From Lysobacter sp. MMG2 (GTDB lineage: Bacteria; Pseudomonadota; Gammaproteobacteria; Xanthomonadales; Xanthomonadaceae), in NCBI RefSeq assembly GCF_016735495.2, contig NZ_JAERQY020000001.1, positions 1 through 64,000 on the forward strand: a stretch of 64,000 bases of DNA, in the 5' to 3' direction. How positions within the stretch are numbered: the first letter of the stretch is position 1; every line of letters starts with the position of its first letter. Made by a program: the position numbers and the translations under genes. The notes under the pieces were generated by a model. The model saw only the letters and a program-made list of their open reading frames with translations. It was not told the origin of the DNA and ran no database searches. Shown here piece after piece: positions 25,301 to 33,015 of this stretch.

Positions 25301-27475
25301 CGTGCCATCGGATGCCGCCAGGCATGCGGCGAACACGCCGTGCACGTTGGCCACCGCCGCATCGACCGCACCGCCAAGCACGCGCGCAGTCCCCAGCGCC
25401 GCATCGGCGACGGCCTGCTGCAGCAGGGATCCCGGGTCCGACAGGAAGGCAAGCAGGCTCGGCCCCGACATGCCGGTACCCACGGCCACGGCGAGCAGCG
25501 TGTCGTCAGCGCGCAGGATCGCCGCGGGCGTCATCGTCGGATCCACGCCCGTGCGCAGCGTCGTGCAATCGGCCTGGAGCGGCGCGCCGCCGACCCTCAC
25601 TGCGTACATCGACAGATCCCTGGCGACGCCCACGATCCGCTCCGGCACCGTGGCCGCGGCGGTCGCGACGAAGATCGATGCGATTCGCGTGAGTTCGACA
25701 TCGGCCGGGCCGTCCTTCGCAGCGACCTCCGTCCATTCCGGGGCGGCTGCGTCGGGATCGCAGGCATAGAGTTTGGCGTCGCGCACCGCGAGCAGTACGG
25801 CCGATGCAGGCAGGTACACCAGGCTGTCGATGAGCGGCGTCGCCTGCCCCGTCGGCGGCGGTGCGACCGGCACCGCCGGCAGCGAGGTCCAGCCGCTCAG
25901 GCGGCCTTCTTCCAACTTCACTTCGCGCCAGCACCACACGCCATCGTCGGCCGCCACGGCCACGACGAAGTCGTCGCCCTTGTCCCAGATCGCCAAAGCG
26001 CCCGCGCGCAGCGGCATGGGCGCGGCATCCACGGTGGCACCGCCGGCGGCGGGCGACGGCGGACGCAGCGGCGGGCGATCGCGGAAGCGCGAGAGGCTCG
26101 CCGTGCCCGCATCGAAACCGAGCAATTGCAGACCGCCATCGCGCGTCACCCCGGCAAGGACGGTGTTCGCAAGCGGGCCCGTGCGCAGGCATGCGAACCC
26201 CTGGAAGCTCAGGTCTGCCATCTCGAAGCACAGTTGCACGCGCGCGTCCTTCTTCGAGAAGGCTTCGGCGCTGCCGATGTAGAACGCGTCGAACTGGCGC
26301 GGCTCCCGGCCGAGCGGATAGAAGGCGCCATCCACGACGAGCGGCGTCGTGTTCGACATCGCTTCGAAGCCGACGGAAGGTTTGTCCGCCACGCTCTGGC
26401 AGCTCGCGCGGCTGGGCGTGTAGTTGATCCGGACACTGAGCCGGTCGGCGGCGAGCAGCACGCGGTCGACCTGGCGCGCGACGGCGCGGATCCACCGTGC
26501 GCGCTTGCCGGGCACGACCTCGCGCGGCTCGATGGCGCCTTCGGGTTTGCGCAGGGTCAACGCGTTGGCGTACTTCTGCTCGTCCGCGCGCACCAGTTCC
26601 TGCCATCCCGCCGCCACGGGATCTTCGGATTCGACCTTCTTTCCCCAGTACTCCCACTGCACTCCCGCCAGGTCCTGCGCGCCGACGATGTCGAACGTCG
26701 CCTCGGCGGTGATGTCGAACAACTCCATGCCGCCCAGGTAAAGCGCATGCAGCTGTTCGTCGTTCCACAGTCCGTCGAAGGGAGAGAACTGCGTGAGCTT
26801 GCGCACCGTTGCGCCTTGCGCCAGGCCGCTGCGCAACGGCGGCTCGATGGTGACCAGGCCCTTGTCTTCCTGCGTGATGCGCACGCGCTGTCCGTCGGAT
26901 TGCAGCACCATGTCCGGTGACAATCCCTCCGCCGGATCCAGTTGGAGCCTGGCGGCCCCGGGTGCGGCGAAGCTCTTCAACAGCCACTGCTCGGGCAATG
27001 GCAGCAGCGGTTCCAGCGACGCCAGTCCCGGCGGCGGGAGATGGAAACGGTCGGCTTCCACGCCGACGATGTGCGTCAGCTTCGACGGCACCAGTTGCAC
27101 GTCGGTTTCCGTTTCGAACACCACGGACGCGCCGTCGACGTCGGCCTGCAATCGCGTCTGCGCGGGCGCCAGGACGGCATCGACCGCCTTGTCGCCCAGT
27201 TTGAACGCCACCGGCGCGCGCGCCGGCCGTGCCGCTTCGCCATGCACGCCGAGCCAGTCGAACAGCCCGTCGCGCAGCTTCTCGCCAGCGCCGTCCAGGC
27301 GTTCGGCGACTTCCGCGCTGAACCGCGCCGCGACCTGCAACAGGGCCCGTCCGAAATCCGGTTCGTCGTCGGCGATGGCCCAGTCGGGAATCCACGCGCG
27401 TGCGCGCGCCTGAAGTTCGGCCATGAACTCGCGCGTGCGTCGCCGGTCCATGCGCGGCGGGAGGTGCGGCTTCAT
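22376..27475 (-). CDS. Large baseplate wedge protein, J/gp6-like
   Basis: A 1699-residue protein, the largest in the window, starting at the ATG at 27475 with GGAGG upstream. The amino end (FMAELQARARAWIPDWAIAD, ALLQVAARFSAEVAERLD) and the carboxyl part (RFGTARLRHRNRAISASDLE, LALQSSPDIAQARCFVTRGG) match large eCIS baseplate proteins of the Afp11 type. The carboxyl part shares its J-like core with the next gene. The middle contains several beta-rich insertions, some Ala/Pro-rich. It is expected to join the hub to the sheath ring and to trigger contraction. Its start lies 4 bases inside the end of the gp25 gene, which is again tight coupling. Confidence 0.75.
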   Translation of the reverse strand: MKPHLPPRMDRRRTREFMAELQARARAWIPDWAIADDEPDFGRALLQVAARFSAEVAERLDGAGEKLRDGLFDWLGVHGEAARPARAPVAFKLGDKAVDAVLAPAQTRLQADVDGASVVFETETDVQLVPSKLTHIVGVEADRFHLPPPGLASLEPLLPLPEQWLLKSFAAPGAARLQLDPAEGLSPDMVLQSDGQRVRITQEDKGLVTIEPPLRSGLAQGATVRKLTQFSPFDGLWNDEQLHALYLGGMELFDITAEATFDIVGAQDLAGVQWEYWGKKVESEDPVAAGWQELVRADEQKYANALTLRKPEGAIEPREVVPGKRARWIRAVARQVDRVLLAADRLSVRINYTPSRASCQSVADKPSVGFEAMSNTTPLVVDGAFYPLGREPRQFDAFYIGSAEAFSKKDARVQLCFEMADLSFQGFACLRTGPLANTVLAGVTRDGGLQLLGFDAGTASLSRFRDRPPLRPPSPAAGGATVDAAPMPLRAGALAIWDKGDDFVVAVAADDGVWCWREVKLEEGRLSGWTSLPAVPVAPPPTGQATPLIDSLVYLPASAVLLAVRDAKLYACDPDAAAPEWTEVAAKDGPADVELTRIASIFVATAAATVPERIVGVARDLSMYAVRVGGAPLQADCTTLRTGVDPTMTPAAILRADDTLLAVAVGTGMSGPSLLAFLSDPGSLLQQAVADAALGTARVLGGAVDAAVANVHGVFAACLAASDGTTRLVRWSPFEPALSDLPFSTHIPAELGPAAGVPTVLPAHLIVPVLSSQVLVALFNPADCAKRTAPLMTAIITRPGDPLQALDQVAFPVLGGFEVATAASTAQQSGQVLFAFDVQAIDGDIVVYPAADPAGQSAVDPAALDTVLIAGNEPITPDQTRLLITTSLSMDVYQVDDFDNTTRIATLDRELDVPNPLPAGEQVSYRLPAPSPVPDERRVVPLLELDPANSGHWDAALLQRTLLALPGGDPVWQRGHAFRVDGNGHPLLVDLATPWVVQPPINLGRVEFYVDEAVRTWSAELSDTTSNPALSWEYWNGTGWWNLGANDAGTQHLKRSGAITFKVPADLRPTDWSGKTSHWIRARLIGGDYGREEVTVVTTPTNTPGETRQTIERNTDGIRAPYVARLHVSYATEDAVLPTFVLAQDSGSILDQSDANRTPNAIVEAFVPLPVLLGRLSGAAVPEDDAACAPECACSGTQSPGDLLAGAATSTNAVPSAGRAFFLGFKGPLSGGPVRLYLRVAEDASQVSHAAVRVDALVADRFVPLVVEDDTRGMGESGMLTLVFDAQPTPRELFGTTLRWLRITPSGDADAWSPTLLGAHLNAAWATAAETMAYERLGSSEGAPDLTLVLARPPVLRGTLELRVREPLGEEERADLTADDPARVLSDVPNLPGDWVRWEQVFDPADEDASRRVYALDEATGEVVFGDGTHGMIPPVGRDSIVAFRYQRTERAADGSDRVPANAVAARAKLNLASPVSSVEAVSAADQAAGGAPPEDAPRILRFGTARLRHRNRAISASDLEDLALQSSPDIAQARCFVTRGGVRLVVVMRGGNPVPNAAQRRELERLLLGVSPVGLGALRIAGPTLRWLGAQLRLRVVRLDDAGAVSGAVRARIKAWFDPVTGGADGDGWPLGCSPDASDIALALVDTPRLAGVLDVVLHERVDEAVERAWPASIRRSDLVVLRDDAWQLVFDPGEEGA

Positions 27476-27900
27476 GGCGGCCCTCCTTCGCGGAAGTAGA
27501 ACGGAAAGACGAGGTTGCCGGTCTGGTTGGTCTTGCGGACGCGATACTCGATGGCGACCAGGAGCGTGCCTTCGCGTGCCTGCGTTTCATCGACCTCCAC
27601 CGCGAGCACGTCGATGCGCGCTTCGCATCGGCGCAGCGCTTCTTCCACGGTCGAGCGGATGCGCTGGAGCGTCATGCTGTCGATGGCTTCGAACACCAGT
27701 TCGTGGATGCCGCAGCCGAAGTTGGGCCGCATCACGCGTTCGCCCGGCGCGGTTTGCAGGATGATCCGCATCGACTGGCGGATGTCTTCCTCATACGCAA
27801 CGCTGGCGACCCGTCCGGTGCGCGGATCCAGTGCGACCGGCCACGCCCAGCCGCGCCCCAGGAAGGCCTTCTGCTCGTCCATGGCGCGGTCGTCGCTCAT
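27472..27900 (-). CDS. gp25-like baseplate wedge protein
   Basis: A 142-residue protein starting at the ATG at 27900, which overlaps the PAAR stop as ATGA. It has the GPW/gp25 pattern: GWAWPVALDPRTGRVASVAY, EEDIRQSMRIILQTAPGERV, MRPNFGCGIHELVFE. This family (PF04965; T4 gp25, P2 gpW, Afp9) bridges baseplate and sheath and helps start sheath assembly. It has a normal length and intact motifs. Longer upstream readings of this frame run through the PAAR gene and are not credible. Confidence 0.85.
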   Translation of the reverse strand: MSDDRAMDEQKAFLGRGWAWPVALDPRTGRVASVAYEEDIRQSMRIILQTAPGERVMRPNFGCGIHELVFEAIDSMTLQRIRSTVEEALRRCEARIDVLAVEVDETQAREGTLLVAIEYRVRKTNQTGNLVFPFYFREGGPP

Positions 27901-28193
27901 CCGATCATGACCGTCATGGCGCCCAGCACGATGGGGTTCGGCGCGCCCGCCTCCACCACCATGTCGCCCTGGCGCGCGGCGGGGAGCCCGCCGATGAACA
28001 CGGTGAAGCTGCCCATCACCACGACGCCGCCGACATGCGGCTTGGGTCCGTCCGACAACGGACACGCGTGCGTATCGGCCAGTGCGCGCCATGCCGGCAT
28101 GCCGCCGATCAGCACCGTCGCGCTGCCCGGTCCGGGGCCGAGCGGCGTGCCGTGGCTGGTGGTGTCTCCGAGGCGGGCAGCGGGTTGACCCAT
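27897..28193 (-). CDS. PAAR-repeat spike tip protein
   Basis: A 98-residue protein with AGGAG before its ATG. It shows two PAAR-like half-repeats, PAARLGDTTSHG with ATVLIGGMPAWR, and FTVFIGGLPAARQGD with a final AMTVMIG. Histidines and a cysteine (SHG, DTHACP) could bind the metal that rigidifies the tip. PAAR proteins cap the trimeric spike and sharpen it, as Afp10 does. There is no carboxyl extension, so it carries no effector domain of its own. Confidence 0.85.
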   Translation of the reverse strand: MGQPAARLGDTTSHGTPLGPGPGSATVLIGGMPAWRALADTHACPLSDGPKPHVGGVVVMGSFTVFIGGLPAARQGDMVVEAGAPNPIVLGAMTVMIG

Positions 28194-28203
28194 CGGTGCG
28201 CTC

Positions 28204-28839
28204 CTAGTTGATGTTCACCAGGCCGCCGCGAATCGTCATCGTGGCGTTGGCCTTGAGTTCGAGCGTGCCGGTGGCTTCGATCGAGATCGTGGTGGCCTTG
28301 ATCTGCAGCGATCCGATCGCCTCCAGCGCGATGGCGCCGCGGGTGTTGTCTATCGAGACCGTGTTGCCCTTCCCGTCGTCGATCAGGATGCCGTCGTCGC
28401 TCAGTCGCACGAGGCCGCCGTTCTCGTGCCTGAGTTCGACCACGCCCTGCGTCCCGTCGTCGAACAGCAGCCAGTGGCCCTTGCGCGACTTGAGGATCCG
28501 CTTGTCGTTGTTGCCGTCGTCGTTGGCGATGGGCGGTGTGTCCACGCCGTTCCACAGACCGCCCAGGATGAAGGGGAAGCGCAGGTCTTCGCGTTCGAAC
28601 GCAACAAGCACCTCGTCGCCGACTTCGGGGATGAGCACCAGGCCGCGGTCCTTTCCGGCCATGGGCGTGGCCAGGCGTGCCCAATGGCTCTCGCGATCGT
28701 CGAGCCACGGGAAGGCCACCCGCACGCGGCCCAGGCCTTCGGGGTCCTGGTTCTGCGTCACGATGCCGACGGCCAGGCCTTTGGCGAAGCCGCCGGTCTC
28801 CAGACCGGTTTCCGATTGCGGAGGCGAGAGGAGGTTCAC
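28204..28839 (-). CDS. Spike protein, gpV/VgrG-carboxyl-like
   Basis: A 211-residue protein corresponding to the spike half of VgrG. An OB-fold region (GLAVGIVTQNQDPEGLGRVR, FPWLDDRESHWARLATPMAG, IPEVGDEVLVAF) matches phage baseplate protein V (gp5 N-terminal/gpV family). It is followed by a beta-helix-like tail with repeats (IEATGTLELKANATMTI). The hub half is encoded by the separate gene upstream, with a 4-base overlap. In Afp and PVC these two parts are fused in one protein, so this is a split arrangement as in some other eCIS lineages. Confidence 0.8.
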   Translation of the reverse strand: MNLLSPPQSETGLETGGFAKGLAVGIVTQNQDPEGLGRVRVAFPWLDDRESHWARLATPMAGKDRGLVLIPEVGDEVLVAFEREDLRFPFILGGLWNGVDTPPIANDDGNNDKRILKSRKGHWLLFDDGTQGVVELRHENGGLVRLSDDGILIDDGKGNTVSIDNTRGAIALEAIGSLQIKATTISIEATGTLELKANATMTIRGGLVNIN

Positions 28840-29969
28840 AGCGCGGTCTCCCGGACACGGAAGCGCGTGCGATAGCCGCTGCCGTCGATGCGATGCGTGG
28901 CTTGCTGGATGTAGTAGGTCTTCGAGAACGGCGTGCCGATGCCGTCGATCTTCACGGTGCGGTCGGGTCGCAACTCGGGCAGGCCGATCGATTCGACTTC
29001 GCCGGTGAGGAACTCACGCGTGCGTTCGCCCAGCGCGGCTTTCGCTCGCTGGTCGGCCTCGGCTTGCGAGAACACCGGCTGGCGCAGCCGCAGCACCGGC
29101 TGCCGGCCCGGTGCGCGGACCAGTGCGCCCAGGTGCTCGGCGATCGTCTTCGCGCGCGCTCCGGCCAGGTCGGCACTGGCGCGACCGATGAAGGTCGTCT
29201 TTCGCGCCGTGTCGCTGCCGATGACTTCGACCTTCGCCACCTGCCCGGCCAGGTTCGCCTGCGGCCTGAAGCTCAACAGTCCCCGGCCCCACTCCAGGTG
29301 CACGACCGGATCGGATTTCACGCGCGGCCCGCTGAAGTGCAGCGTGGAACGGTTGCGTCCTTCGACATCGACGTAGAGTTCGAAGTGATCCTGTTCGACG
29401 TGGTTGCGCTGGGCGAGCTTCTTTAGGAAATCCCAGTCGCTCTCCTGGTTCTGTTCGATCTGCGGACGTCGCTCTTCGGTCTTGTCGACGACCACGTCGA
29501 GGTTATGGAAGCGCGCGATCTGCCGCACGACATCACCGTCGGTCTGGTTGCGCCAGCTGTCGGAGTTCTTGCCCAGGGTGAGCAGGAAGCCCGGGTCGTA
29601 GCCGGACACGATGAGCTCCGGCGCGCCGCCGTCGGGGAAACTCGTCGACACCTCGGTGATCACGCCGTTGATGACGGTGGGCATCGACTTCGCATCGCGG
29701 TAGCCCATGCACACTTCGATGCTGGCGCCGAAGGCGAACTGGCCGAGCAGATCGTGACCGCCCTGCCCCGTGCGGAAGGCGCCGGCGGCCGGGTCGAATG
29801 CATCCACCACGGTGAACGTGAAGTGCCATGCCGAGCCGAGCACCATGTCGACTTCGACCTGGCTCACGGCGACCTGCAGATCGCGCACCAGCTCCTGGCC
29901 CGCCAGGCGGACCACGAAGCACGGCGCGTAAAACTCGCCGTAGTCATGGGACAGTGCGACGAGTTCCAT
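28836..29969 (-). CDS. Baseplate hub protein, gpD-like
   Basis: A 377-residue protein of the phage late control D family, the hub that joins tube and spike. It has AFDPAAGAFRTGQGGHD-like hub sequence early, then a charged segment (KTEERRPQIEQNQESDWDFL) typical of gpD, and VEVIGSDTARKTTFIGR in the carboxyl half. The start is 26 bases inside the end of the LysM gene, an unusually long overlap. A slightly later start is possible but there is no better candidate with conserved sequence. It is coupled to the spike gene by a 4-base overlap. Confidence 0.8.
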   Translation of the reverse strand: MELVALSHDYGEFYAPCFVVRLAGQELVRDLQVAVSQVEVDMVLGSAWHFTFTVVDAFDPAAGAFRTGQGGHDLLGQFAFGASIEVCMGYRDAKSMPTVINGVITEVSTSFPDGGAPELIVSGYDPGFLLTLGKNSDSWRNQTDGDVVRQIARFHNLDVVVDKTEERRPQIEQNQESDWDFLKKLAQRNHVEQDHFELYVDVEGRNRSTLHFSGPRVKSDPVVHLEWGRGLLSFRPQANLAGQVAKVEVIGSDTARKTTFIGRASADLAGARAKTIAEHLGALVRAPGRQPVLRLRQPVFSQAEADQRAKAALGERTREFLTGEVESIGLPELRPDRTVKIDGIGTPFSKTYYIQQATHRIDGSGYRTRFRVRETAL

Positions 29970-30645
29970 CCGGATTCTCCATCGGCGGCAGTTCCAGCCA
30001 GTCGCCCGGTGCGATCTCGCGCGGGTCGTCGAGGTCGTTGGCCAGCGCGATGCGGACCCATTCGTTGGGATCGTCGTACTCGCGGGCGGCGATCCACCAC
30101 AGACGCTCGTCCCCGACGACGACGCGGCGCTTGGTCTTGTCGGCCGACTCGCGACGCGGGTCTTCCAGTTGCTGACGCAGGGTTCGGTATTCCTTGAAGC
30201 TCACCGACAGCGTCACGCGCGCGGGGTTGCCGTCGGGATGGAACATCGTGACCTTGCGGCCCAGGCGTTCGATCACCGCCGAGAACTCCAGCGTGCCCCA
30301 GCTGAAGCGCACGGGCGGCGGCGCGTGCAACGATGCATCGATCACCAGCAGCGATGTCAGCGCCTTCAGGCGCGTGCCCAGCGGGTTGTTCTCCTTCTGC
30401 AACAGCGAGGTCGGCCCCTGCCGGTCGGTGGCATCGTCGAGGAACAGGTCCATGCTCAGGCGGTCGGACTCGCCGTTGACGAATTGCAGCAACGGCGCGC
30501 CGATGCCCGGTACGGGCGTCGCCTTGTAGGTGTTGGAACGTTCGAAGGTGTATTCGGTGGGGTTGAACAGCACCGTGATCACTTCGTTCTGGCGCGAGCC
30601 CGCCAGCACGGTGATGGTGGCCTTCTTGAGCTGCGATTCGGCCAT
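29944..30645 (-). CDS. LysM-containing tube-baseplate adaptor, Afp7-like
   Basis: A 233-residue protein. The first part (AESQLKKATITVLAGSR, VLFNPTEYTFERSNTYK, LSMDLFLDD) is the eCIS tube initiator fold. Residues about 174-222 form a LysM-like module (VVGDERLWWIAAREYDDPNE, then IAPGDWLELPPM). In Afp, PVC and T4 (gp53/gp54-like) systems this protein links the inner tube to the hub. Sequence and position directly before gpD agree. LysM here is structural rather than evidence of wall binding. Confidence 0.8.
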   Translation of the reverse strand: MAESQLKKATITVLAGSRQNEVITVLFNPTEYTFERSNTYKATPVPGIGAPLLQFVNGESDRLSMDLFLDDATDRQGPTSLLQKENNPLGTRLKALTSLLVIDASLHAPPPVRFSWGTLEFSAVIERLGRKVTMFHPDGNPARVTLSVSFKEYRTLRQQLEDPRRESADKTKRRVVVGDERLWWIAAREYDDPNEWVRIALANDLDDPREIAPGDWLELPPMENPDGTRRTVP

Positions 30646-30652
30646 GGTGTCC

Positions 30653-31579
30653 TCACAGTCCCCGGCGTTCGCGTTCGATGCGCGCGCGCCGGTCGATGCG
30701 GCGGATCACGTCGTCGGCCAGGCGGTCGACGATCGCGGGATCGAGCACCTGCGCGCGCATCGCGGCGCGCACCTGCGGGGCGAGGTCGGCGGGTTCGATG
30801 GGTTCGAAGGCGGTTGGACGCGTCGTCTCATCGGTCGTCGGATACGGCGATTGCGCGAGCGTCTGCACGCTTGCCGGCACGGCGGCGGGCGGCGGCGCGC
30901 GCCAGATCAGATCCGGTGAGCCGCCCATCGACTGCGACGGCGACATCGCGTGGCGTGCGCCTTGCGTATTCGGGGAACTAGCGCGCGATGCCCTGGCCCG
31001 CATTGCAACGGCGGACAGGCGCTGATCCTGGGCCTCGATTCCGCCACCGCCGTGCACCGGCCGCGGCGTCCGCGCGGCCTGTACGCGCAGGGCCGCAACG
31101 ACCCGTGCACCGACGGTCGGCGCCTGTGCGCGCTGTCGCGCGTCGGGCAGCGCCATCGGGTTTGCCGCGCGGTGTGGGCGCAGTGGATGGTCCATCCGCG
31201 CGCGCCGCGCGCCGGCTCTGCCCACAGGCGCAAGCGTGTTTTCCACTGGCGAGCTGTAAAGCGCACGAGCCGGCGTCATCTGCGAAGACCGCAGCGTCAT
31301 CGAGGACGAACGCCCATTCACCGCAGCGCTCGACAATGCGGGCGACGTCATCTGGCCACCCATCTGCCGCGCGTGATGAGCGAACCCAAGGTGCACGTGA
31401 ATTTGCATCCCCATCACGCGACTTCGCATGCCGATACGCGCAGCCGTTGACGCATGCACACGCCGGTACCGCAACAACAGCGGCAGCCATGCCCGTCCCG
31501 GTGTCCGCGCCGGGCGCCTGCGCACGAACCTGCGTGCCGCCAGGCACGCGAGCAGCGCCAGCTGCGGCCGCGCCTTCAT
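30653..31579 (-). CDS. eCIS-associated protein of 308 residues, unknown
   Basis: The ATG at 31579 overlaps the tube-2 stop as ATGA and follows GAGGAAGG, so I start here. A longer frame reaching to 31789 runs through the tube gene. The first two thirds are Ala/Arg/Pro-rich and poorly structured, with no recognised domain. The last 45 residues (QVRAAMRAQVLDPAIVDRLA, then DDVIRRIDRRARIERERRGL) are a helical segment like the short DxxRLxDxVxRxLDRR tails seen in tail proteins at the same place in other eCIS loci. Only that end looks constrained, so part of the frame could be non-conserved linker. Confidence 0.5.
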   Translation of the reverse strand: MKARPQLALLACLAARRFVRRRPARTPGRAWLPLLLRYRRVHASTAARIGMRSRVMGMQIHVHLGFAHHARQMGGQMTSPALSSAAVNGRSSSMTLRSSQMTPARALYSSPVENTLAPVGRAGARRARMDHPLRPHRAANPMALPDARQRAQAPTVGARVVAALRVQAARTPRPVHGGGGIEAQDQRLSAVAMRARASRASSPNTQGARHAMSPSQSMGGSPDLIWRAPPPAAVPASVQTLAQSPYPTTDETTRPTAFEPIEPADLAPQVRAAMRAQVLDPAIVDRLADDVIRRIDRRARIERERRGL

Positions 31580-32001
31580 GTCGCCTTCCTCAAACCGTGA
31601 TGCGCCAGCTCCAGCGTTTCCATGACCACCTGCGACGATGCCGCATCGAGGTCGGACGCCGACCACTTCACCGGAAGCGCATCGGTGATCTGCCATGCCC
31701 AGGCCTTGTCGTTGGCCTCGTCCTGCAAGCGGATCCACAAGGTGCGACGTTGCGCGTCGCCGTCCGCCGCCGCCTGCGCCCACTTCCACAGGTCGTCCAT
31801 CGCCAGGCCGCGCTCGAGCACCAGCGATGGATACGTCACCTGGCCCAGCAGCTTGTGTTCGTACTCGTTGACGCCGCCTTCCCTGTACGACTCCACCCGC
31901 ACTTCGCGCGACAACCCCTTCACGCGCAGGAAACCGCCGCTCACCAGGCCCTCCATCTCGACCAGGTAGCGGAAACCGCGGAAGGGATCGCGACGCGTCA
32001 T
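31576..32001 (-). CDS. Inner tube protein 2, gp19-like
   Basis: A 141-residue protein starting at the ATG at 32001, after GAGGGCACG. MTRRDPFRGFRYLVEMEGLV and KGLSREVRVESYREGGVNEY match the T4 gp19-like tail tube family (PF06841). It is homologous to tube 1 at 32561-33004, which has the same DPFR/DPLRNFRY opening and DALPVKWSASDLDA versus DAWPVKYDPSDLNA near the end. In Afp and PVC the second tube protein (Afp5/Pvc5) forms the first ring on the hub, which fits its position nearer the baseplate genes. Confidence 0.85.
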   Translation of the reverse strand: MTRRDPFRGFRYLVEMEGLVSGGFLRVKGLSREVRVESYREGGVNEYEHKLLGQVTYPSLVLERGLAMDDLWKWAQAAADGDAQRRTLWIRLQDEANDKAWAWQITDALPVKWSASDLDAASSQVVMETLELAHHGLRKAT

Positions 32002-32008
32002 CGTGCCC

Positions 32009-32188
32009 TCACAGTTCGAACGGATTGGCCGGCGCGCCGTCCAGCGCACGGTTCATGCGCGAGATCTCCCGGCACCAACGCCGCCGCTCGCGATGCTCCA
32101 GCTCCATCAGGTCGCGATGGGACCAGTGGAAATGGTGGGCGATGAAGGCCATTTCCTCGTAGAGGACGGGCACGGGATAGGCCTTCAT
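32009..32188 (-). CDS. DUF6760-like small eCIS protein
   Basis: A 59-residue gene. The ATG at 32188 overlaps the previous stop (ATGA) and follows GGGGGAAGC. The protein begins MKAYPVPVLYEEMAFIAHHF, continues with HWSHRDLMELEHRERRRWCR and ends in EISRMNRALDGAPANPFEL. The LYEE..FIAYHFHW..DE..LEH.ERRRW pattern is the short protein (recalled as DUF6760) found between tube genes in many eCIS loci. In phage the equivalent spot holds the second tail-assembly chaperone product. It is likely an assembly factor. It is 7 bases from the tube-2 start. Confidence 0.7.
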   Translation of the reverse strand: MKAYPVPVLYEEMAFIAHHFHWSHRDLMELEHRERRRWCREISRMNRALDGAPANPFEL

Positions 32189-32547
32189 GCTTCCCCCAGG
32201 ACGGCCAGCCTCGGCGGCGCCTGCCTGGCGTCGACGTCGTCGACGGCGTTGAGCTCCTCGTAGAGCCGCTGCAGGTACGCGAGGTCGGACGCGTACAACC
32301 CTTCGATGACACCGGTGTGGATGTCCGGCAACGTGCCCAGCCGCACGATGACCCGGGCCAGCACGATCACCGCCAGGTAGGCCTCGTTCTGCTGCACGCG
32401 CGGGTCGCGCAGCGGCAGGATCTCGTCGGCCGCCGTCGCCAGGCGCATGACGCCGTGGCGATGCAGCGTGCCGGTGTCGTCGAGGTAGCCCTTGGGCAAC
32501 TCGAAGTCGATTTCGGTCCGGAAGCCCGGATGCGGATTCGCGTTCAT
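32185..32547 (-). CDS. Tail-assembly chaperone-like protein
   Basis: A 120-residue protein between tube 1 and the DUF6760-like gene. It reads EIDFELPKGYLDDTGTLHRH, then GVMRLATAADEILPLRDPRV, QQNEAYLAVIVLARVIVRLG and a helical end. This matches the phage tail assembly protein group (Mu gp41-like, recalled) seen at this position in eCIS. With the next gene it resembles the paired gpG/gpGT chaperones of long-tailed phages, which need a tape measure to act on. It is coupled downstream by ATGA. Confidence 0.6.
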   Translation of the reverse strand: MNANPHPGFRTEIDFELPKGYLDDTGTLHRHGVMRLATAADEILPLRDPRVQQNEAYLAVIVLARVIVRLGTLPDIHTGVIEGLYASDLAYLQRLYEELNAVDDVDARQAPPRLAVLGEA

Positions 32548-32560
32548 CCTGCCCTCCTCG

Positions 32561-33004
32561 TCAGCGGACGCGCTCGATGCCTTCGTTGACCAGCTCGAGC
32601 AGTTCGATCACCACCTCGTTGCCCTTGGCATTGAGGTCCGACGGGTCGTACTTGACCGGCCATGCGTCGCTGACCACGAAGCGCGCGGCGTCGGCGCCGG
32701 CTTCGTCCTGTACGACGATCACGACCTTCTTGCGCCGCTCCCGGACCTGTCCGGACGACACGTCCATGTGCCACTTGTAGAGATCCAGCGCGGTCGCGCC
32801 GATGGTCATGCCCCACTTGAGCGTGATGTTTCCGTACTTGGTCAGGCCGGAAAGCTTGCGCACATGCGGGGGATCGGTGCCTTCGCGGTAGTCGACCGCG
32901 TCGATCGTGGTGTCGCCGATGGCGACTTCGCTGAAGGCCGCCTGGGTGATCGAGTCGATCTCCAGGCGGTAGCGGAAATTGCGCAGGGGGTCGATGCGTG
33001 CCAT
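32561..33004 (-). CDS. Inner tube protein 1, gp19-like
   Basis: A 147-residue protein of the gp19-like tube family: MARIDPLRNFRYRLEIDSIT, VAIGDTTIDAVDYREGTDPP, YGNITLKWGMTIGATALDLY and SDAWPVKYDPSDLNAKGNEV. It has normal length. As the first tube gene, directly after the sheath, it should be the major tube subunit stacked along the particle (Afp1-like). The gap to the sheath stop is 11 bases. Confidence 0.88.
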   Translation of the reverse strand: MARIDPLRNFRYRLEIDSITQAAFSEVAIGDTTIDAVDYREGTDPPHVRKLSGLTKYGNITLKWGMTIGATALDLYKWHMDVSSGQVRERRKKVVIVVQDEAGADAARFVVSDAWPVKYDPSDLNAKGNEVVIELLELVNEGIERVR

Positions 33005-33015
33005 GGCTCACTCTC

